A stretch of DNA of 38,791 nt from Nitrospirota bacterium (GTDB lineage Bacteria > Nitrospirota > Thermodesulfovibrionia > Thermodesulfovibrionales > UBA9159). Location of the stretch: NCBI GenBank assembly GCA_023475105.1, contig JAMCWJ010000074.1:1-38791 (forward strand). The letters are read 5' to 3'. Shown here one piece after another: positions 34,537 to 38,791 of the stretch (the stretch's first letter is position 1; every line of letters starts with the position of its first letter). The translations under genes and the position numbers were made by a program. Below the pieces are notes generated by a model, which searched no databases, was not told the DNA's origin, and saw only the letters and a list, made by a program, of their open reading frames with translations.

Positions 34537-35793
34537 TTATGGTCTCTCGTGTGCCGCTTCCCGCACGAATACGACGAGGAGATTTGAAAAAAGCAGCATC
34601 GCAGCCAGGAAATAGAAGGTGTGGCTTAATCCCCATTTATCGGCAATCCATCCCCCTACCACAGGCGCCAGTGCTGCAAGGATGGATTGGAAACTGAACT
34701 GTATGCCCACCACACTGCCTCCCATCTCGCGAGGGGCGAGCTCCATCGCCCAGGAAAACAAGACCGGGCGTAAAGAGTAAAGGAAAAAACCTATCACTCC
34801 GAGAAAGACCACAAAGAGCGAAGGGACGTTAACAAAAACGAGCAGAAAGATTGCCAGACCGGTCAAAAGGAGTGACGGCGTCACTACCCGCTTTTGTCCG
34901 TACTGATCGGAGAGACGGCCGGAAAGAGGAGCGGCTATCAAGCCTGAAACCTGGATAATTGTCAGGTAAACCCCGCTGATCAAGGGAGAAAGGTTCGTGA
35001 AGTTTATAAAGAAACTCGGCAGGAAAGTCGAAAGACCGTTCTGGGTCATTGAGCGGACGCCGCTAATGAGCGCGAGGATAACGATGCTCGGGTTTAGCAG
35101 AAGCTTTCCCAGGCCTTCAAAGTATCGCGCGACGGAAATCCTTTCTATTTGTTTCGTTTGCATGACTTTAGCTTCTGGAAAATTTCGTCGCCCCAGCAGC
35201 CAGACGATTGACATGCCGATGCACAGGCTTGGTATGAAACTTCCTAATAGAATGTGCCTCCAGACCATCCAGGTCAAAAGGATACCGCTCATTAAGGGAC
35301 CGATGGCATCACCTGCATTAGCCGCCGATTCGTGCCAGCCGATGGCCCAGCCCCTTCTCCCGGGATAGGCATCGCTGATTGTCGACAGAGCAGCAGGGTG
35401 CCACAGGTTATTGCCCACCCCTACGAAGCTCATGCAGATCAATAACGGGACATAGCTGTAGGAAACCCCAAGCAACAGGTACGGTATACTCACGCAACCG
35501 AATGCAATGGCCATGATAAGGCTGCGCCTTCCTAACAGATCGGTCGCCATGCCGCTCGGAAAGGTGATCAGAGCGCCTGCAACGAAGCGAATGGTAACCA
35601 GGAGGCCCATCTCGGTATAGCTCAGACCCAGTTCTTTCTTGATGAGAGGCAGCAGGAGATAGAAGGTCGAATGGAACCAGTGGACAGAGGCATGCCCTAT
35701 AGCCGCCCCCCACAGGCGATGATTGGCACGATTCTGAACGAGAAAATGATTGAATTTCGCGATCGACGTTTCCAGCCTCATCCTTCTGAACAT
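34537..35793 (-). CDS. MFS transporter
   Basis: A 418-residue major-facilitator protein with 12 predicted helices in two six-helix halves. The cytoplasmic loop 2-3 signature is seen as GMATDLLGRRS (about residues 80-90), with an equivalent GRLSDQYGQKR in the second half. A helix-5 segment GWHESAANAGDAIGPL is also seen. ATG 35793, preceded by GGAG, is preferred to a longer frame. Substrate is not evident; its position between M20 hydrolase genes suggests uptake of their substrate or export of a product. The spacer 35794-36079 has only a small hairpin (GTTCGG/CCGAAC, 36057-36073). Confidence 0.85.
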   Translation of the reverse strand: MFRRMRLETSIAKFNHFLVQNRANHRLWGAAIGHASVHWFHSTFYLLLPLIKKELGLSYTEMGLLVTIRFVAGALITFPSGMATDLLGRRSLIMAIAFGCVSIPYLLLGVSYSYVPLLICMSFVGVGNNLWHPAALSTISDAYPGRRGWAIGWHESAANAGDAIGPLMSGILLTWMVWRHILLGSFIPSLCIGMSIVWLLGRRNFPEAKVMQTKQIERISVARYFEGLGKLLLNPSIVILALISGVRSMTQNGLSTFLPSFFINFTNLSPLISGVYLTIIQVSGLIAAPLSGRLSDQYGQKRVVTPSLLLTGLAIFLLVFVNVPSLFVVFLGVIGFFLYSLRPVLFSWAMELAPREMGGSVVGIQFSFQSILAALAPVVGGWIADKWGLSHTFYFLAAMLLFSNLLVVFVREAAHERP

Positions 35794-36079
35794 CCATACT
35801 CCGGAAAACTTCCCGGTTCTCTCGAATCGGCAGCGTGACCAGAGATGACCGCATCCCGTCATGTCGTTAATATTTCTGATTAGATATGGAGCAAAGCTAC
35901 CTGGCAGGATCGAGAACGCAGGAGAAATTCAACGCATCGATCTCCGGACAATTTACGCATTAGCCAGGGGGGAACATCTTCTAATACACTAAACCTTACC
36001 GTCACGCTTTTTAGAAAACGCCTCAGGTGCTGATATCAGAGATAGTGACCGGAACTGTTCGGCCGGTCCGAACTGAAGG

Positions 36080-37483
36080 CTAAGTAACTCTCTTGTTCTC
36101 TTCGATATGAGAGTAGTATTCCATGACAGCGGCACAGTATTTAATCCCCTTTATGAAATGACCTATACCGATAAACTCATTCGGCGCATGCTGATTGCAC
36201 GGCATCGGACCGGAAATCCCGTTGTGAACTCCTGAATGAATTCCTAAGCGGTTCGCGAGCCAGGGACCGCTCTTGGCATACCCTGGATTGATCGGCAGCA
36301 TGATCGGCTCTGTGCCGTAGACCTCTTGAGCGCTGCGGCAGCAGGCCTGAGCCAAATCGGTGTCGCAAGGAACCTTTCCGGGCTCTGTAACTGCCGTTTT
36401 CTTTACGTCGATATCGCTAAAACCCGACTGACTAAGATGGTTTACTATCTTGTTGAAGACATCGTCCGGGTCCTGATGCGGTACGAGCATCCAGTCCATC
36501 TTCGCTATCGCCTCGTTCGGTATGACAGTCTTGATACCGAGCCCGGTATACCCTGAGCTGAGCCCGCTGACGTTCGCGGACGGTTCGAACAGAACCGTAC
36601 CGAGGGCCTGTGCCGGGTCGGCATTTCCCCGGAAATCTCCGATCCCCCATTCTCTGAGCAATTTTTCCTTTGGCAGGGTAGAACCGCAAAATCTCCTCAC
36701 AAATTCCATATCTGCGGTGGACGGTCTCTCTATCCCTTCATAGAAACCGGGAACGAGAACCATTCCATTTTCGGACCTGAGGATCCCGAGCGCCCATAAG
36801 AGTCGCCATGCTGAGCTCGGAGCTATCCCTTCATATTTAGAATGAATTTCCACAGCAGCGGTTCTTGCCCTCAGTTCGATGGCGAGAAACCCCCTCTGGC
36901 CGAACTTGAGTTCTATCCGGTCGGAAAAGCTCACGCCCCCGTCGAGAGAGAAGACCCCATCCGCCATCAGCAAGCTCTTTTGTTTATCTACAAAACTTGC
37001 GAGGTGCGGACTTCCTATTTCTTCTTCTCCCTCGGAAATAAACCGGATGTTCAGGGGAGCATGGCCTGAGGTCCTCATGAAGGCCTCTGCAGCTTTGATT
37101 ACCGCCAAAATGTTCCCCTTGCTGTCCGATGATCCCCGCCCGATTATCTTCCCCTCGCGGATCTCTGCGCCGAAAGGCTCAGCCGTCCACTTCTCAAGGG
37201 GATCAGGAGGCTGCACATCGTAATGGGTATAAACGAGAAGTGTCTTTGCAGCTTTCTCCGACTTCAGCTCTCCATAGACGACGGGATACGTCTCGGTGGG
37301 CAGTAACCGCGCCTGTATCCCTGCCTCCTGCAGACTGTGTTTGACAGTTTCAGCGCATTTCAGAACACCTTCTCCGGTCGCGCTTATGCTGGGCTGGCGG
37401 ATCAGATGCTGCAATTCCTCGACGTAGCGTGAGGAATTCCTGTCTATATACTCGAATACCCCGGTCAAATCATTTCCCGGCAT
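36080..37483 (-). CDS. M20-family metallohydrolase, type 1
   Basis: A 467-residue ArgE/DapE/carnosinase-like M20 hydrolase that would cleave an amide or peptide bond with two metal ions. Visible sites are H87 and D89 (THYDVQP), the bridging D120 (GRGSSDSKGN), catalytic-base region E153-E154 (EGEEEIGS), D181 and a C-terminal His in PCNQHAPNEF. The dimerisation lid lies between about residues 200 and 310. ATG 37483 has GGAGG 9 nt upstream. It follows the type-2 gene after 29 nt, so they form one transcript. The two proteins are clearly paralogous and may form a heteromer or act on related substrates. Substrate unknown. Confidence 0.9.
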   Translation of the reverse strand: MPGNDLTGVFEYIDRNSSRYVEELQHLIRQPSISATGEGVLKCAETVKHSLQEAGIQARLLPTETYPVVYGELKSEKAAKTLLVYTHYDVQPPDPLEKWTAEPFGAEIREGKIIGRGSSDSKGNILAVIKAAEAFMRTSGHAPLNIRFISEGEEEIGSPHLASFVDKQKSLLMADGVFSLDGGVSFSDRIELKFGQRGFLAIELRARTAAVEIHSKYEGIAPSSAWRLLWALGILRSENGMVLVPGFYEGIERPSTADMEFVRRFCGSTLPKEKLLREWGIGDFRGNADPAQALGTVLFEPSANVSGLSSGYTGLGIKTVIPNEAIAKMDWMLVPHQDPDDVFNKIVNHLSQSGFSDIDVKKTAVTEPGKVPCDTDLAQACCRSAQEVYGTEPIMLPINPGYAKSGPWLANRLGIHSGVHNGISGPMPCNQHAPNEFIGIGHFIKGIKYCAAVMEYYSHIEENKRVT

Positions 37484-37512
37484 GCAGAGGTTCCTCCGAA
37501 AACGGGTCTTGA

Positions 37513-38791
37513 TTATTGCTGTGCGTAACTGACGATAGCCGCCGCTGCAAACTTAATTCCCTTAATAAAGGTCCCGATTTCGATAAATTCGTCCGCTTCA
37601 TGCTGGTTACAGGGCATCGGTCCGCCTATGCCCGTGTGAACCCCTGTTCTTATCCCCAGCCGCTTAGAGATCCATGGGCCATGCCTGCCGAAGCCGGGCG
37701 TAACCGGGATAATGTTCGGCTTTGATCCGTATACTTCGCCGGCAGCCTCGATGCATGCCCTCGTTACGTCGGTCTCCCATGAGCACTGGCAGGGCTCTCC
37801 GACATAAACCTCCTTAACTTCGATATCACCGAAGCCGTGTTTTTGCAAATGGATCTTCAGCATTTTCAGAACCTCACGAGGATCCTGGTCCGGGACAAGC
37901 CAGATGTCCATCTTGACAACGGTTTCATCGGGGATTATTGCAAGAAACCCCTCTTCGGCGTATCCGGAGCTCATGCCCGAAATATTAATGGCAGGGTTAT
38001 AGAACAGAGACTTCGCAGCTTCCGTTCCCGAAATGCCGCCGATGAATGCTTTAATGCCCCACTCACGGTAAAGTTTCTTTTCGGGCAGCATGGAATTACT
38101 CGAAGACCTTATTACTTCCATGTCCCTTTCTGTGGGAACCCTGACCTTCTTATAGAATCCATCTATCAAGACATTCCCCTTTTCGTCCCGGATGGTTTTC
38201 AGGGCATTTATCATCCGCCAGAGAGATCCCTCTACCAGATTTGAGTACTTAGCCGGGATCCTCTTGCCGGCGGTCTTTGATCTGAGTTCAATGAACATTG
38301 TCCCTCTATTGCCGTACTTGAGCTCAATGTTTCCTGAAAAATCCAGTCCGCCATCGAAATAGAGGACGGTGTCGGCCTGTAACAGCTTTTTGTTCTCTTT
38401 GAGGAACTGCGGCAAACTCGGACTGATGATCTCTTCCTCGCCGTCAAAGAAGAACTTTATGTTCAGCGGGACATCTCCCCGCACCTTGAGCAACGCCTCT
38501 GTGGCTTTCAGGAGAGCCACAACATTACCCTTACAATCCGTGGCTCCTCTGCCGTAGATTCTGCCGTCCTTGACAGTAGCGCCGAAGGGTTCGAAACTCC
38601 ACCGCGCAACCGGCTCGACGGGCTGAACATCATAGTGGGCGCCAAGGAGCATTGTCCTGGTACTTTTTTTCGATCTGATTTCGCCGTATACGACTGGGTG
38701 AAGACCCGTCTTTATGACCCGTGATCTTATACCCGTCTTTTCCATACGCTGCTTTAAAAGGCGGGCACATTCCTTTATGCCGTAACCCGTC
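37513..38791 (-). CDS. M20-family metallohydrolase, type 2 (5' end outside window)
   Basis: At least 426 residues of an M20 hydrolase whose start lies beyond the window. The remnant at 33897-34163 shows that about 30 N-terminal residues are missing. Metal-site motifs are intact: GAHYDVQPVEP, GRGATDCKGN, DGEEEIISPS, YFDGGLDF and PCNQHEADEF. It is a paralogue of the adjacent type-1 gene, with the same PMPCNQH motif and C-terminal tail style. The last 115 bp of the window (38677-38791) are identical to 33960-34074. Confidence 0.88.
   Translation of the reverse strand, partial: TGYGIKECARLLKQRMEKTGIRSRVIKTGLHPVVYGEIRSKKSTRTMLLGAHYDVQPVEPVARWSFEPFGATVKDGRIYGRGATDCKGNVVALLKATEALLKVRGDVPLNIKFFFDGEEEIISPSLPQFLKENKKLLQADTVLYFDGGLDFSGNIELKYGNRGTMFIELRSKTAGKRIPAKYSNLVEGSLWRMINALKTIRDEKGNVLIDGFYKKVRVPTERDMEVIRSSSNSMLPEKKLYREWGIKAFIGGISGTEAAKSLFYNPAINISGMSSGYAEEGFLAIIPDETVVKMDIWLVPDQDPREVLKMLKIHLQKHGFGDIEVKEVYVGEPCQCSWETDVTRACIEAAGEVYGSKPNIIPVTPGFGRHGPWISKRLGIRTGVHTGIGGPMPCNQHEADEFIEIGTFIKGIKFAAAAIVSYAQQ
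38677..38791 (-). repeat. 115-bp identical copy of 33960-34074
   Basis: Base-by-base reading shows no difference between 38677-38791 and 33960-34074. Both are the N-terminal coding part of type-2 M20 genes. On the other side of the deletion point, 37502-37582 and 33892-33966 differ at only about two positions. The window ends inside this repeat. Confidence 0.85.

Overview
The window reads as a fragment of a Gram-negative, hopanoid-making, cytochrome-rich bacterium. Outer-membrane proteins, a cytochrome bc-type complex with multiheme cytochromes c, bacterial-type hopanoid genes and an acetyl-CoA-synthase homologue would fit Nitrospirota or Desulfobacterota. That placement is inference from gene content only; there is no rRNA or other marker here. 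Both ends are cut: the left end lies inside hpnN, the right end inside an M20 hydrolase gene and inside a near-identical repeat.

Region 1 (1-9640) is a hopanoid operon: hpnN (5' end missing), hpnK, squalene-hopene cyclase, hpnA, a DUF116 membrane protein, hpnH (adenosylhopane synthase) and a DUF422/CruF-like membrane protein, packed with overlaps or gaps of 0-1 nt from the cyclase on. Convergent hpnG (adenosylhopane phosphorylase-type) closes the pathway from squalene to ribosylhopane-type side chains. Squalene-synthesis genes (hpnC/D/E) are not in the window.

Region 2 (9780-13550, minus strand) holds a CopD-type membrane protein, an exported beta-barrel-like protein, a Tat-exported split-Soret-like cytochrome and a small Cys-containing secreted protein with a clear terminator. 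Region 3 (13720-16900) is an overlapping four-gene operon, fur-like regulator then znuA, znuC and znuB, with a palindromic operator over its likely promoter. After about 700 bp of repeats and hairpins, region 4 (17600-21300) is a five-gene respiratory operon: pentaheme cytochrome with C-terminal anchor, two-helix membrane protein, Rieske protein, fused cytochrome b, second pentaheme cytochrome.

Region 5 (21600-38791) is an accessory catabolic region, almost all on the minus strand. It has an orphan full-length acetyl-CoA-synthase-like protein with all six A-cluster cysteines but no CO dehydrogenase nearby, a porin, an MmgE/PrpD protein, a complete tripartite tricarboxylate transporter (TctC, TctB, TctA), a sigma-54 activator with a PrpR-type N-terminus, an MFS transporter and two intact-looking M20 hydrolases. 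Upstream of the transporter operon I read a textbook -24/-12 promoter with an inverted repeat about 100-135 bp upstream, an expected place for the activator to bind.

Region 5 is heavily rearranged. At least four broken copies of the two M20 genes are scattered through it, one with an exactly in-frame 1101-bp deletion between 7-bp repeats and one with a 72-bp internal inversion. There are also remnants of IS481- and IS4-like transposases and a MITE-like element with 20-bp terminal inverted repeats. The strongest candidate for something undescribed is the orphan acetyl-CoA synthase and its neighbourhood.
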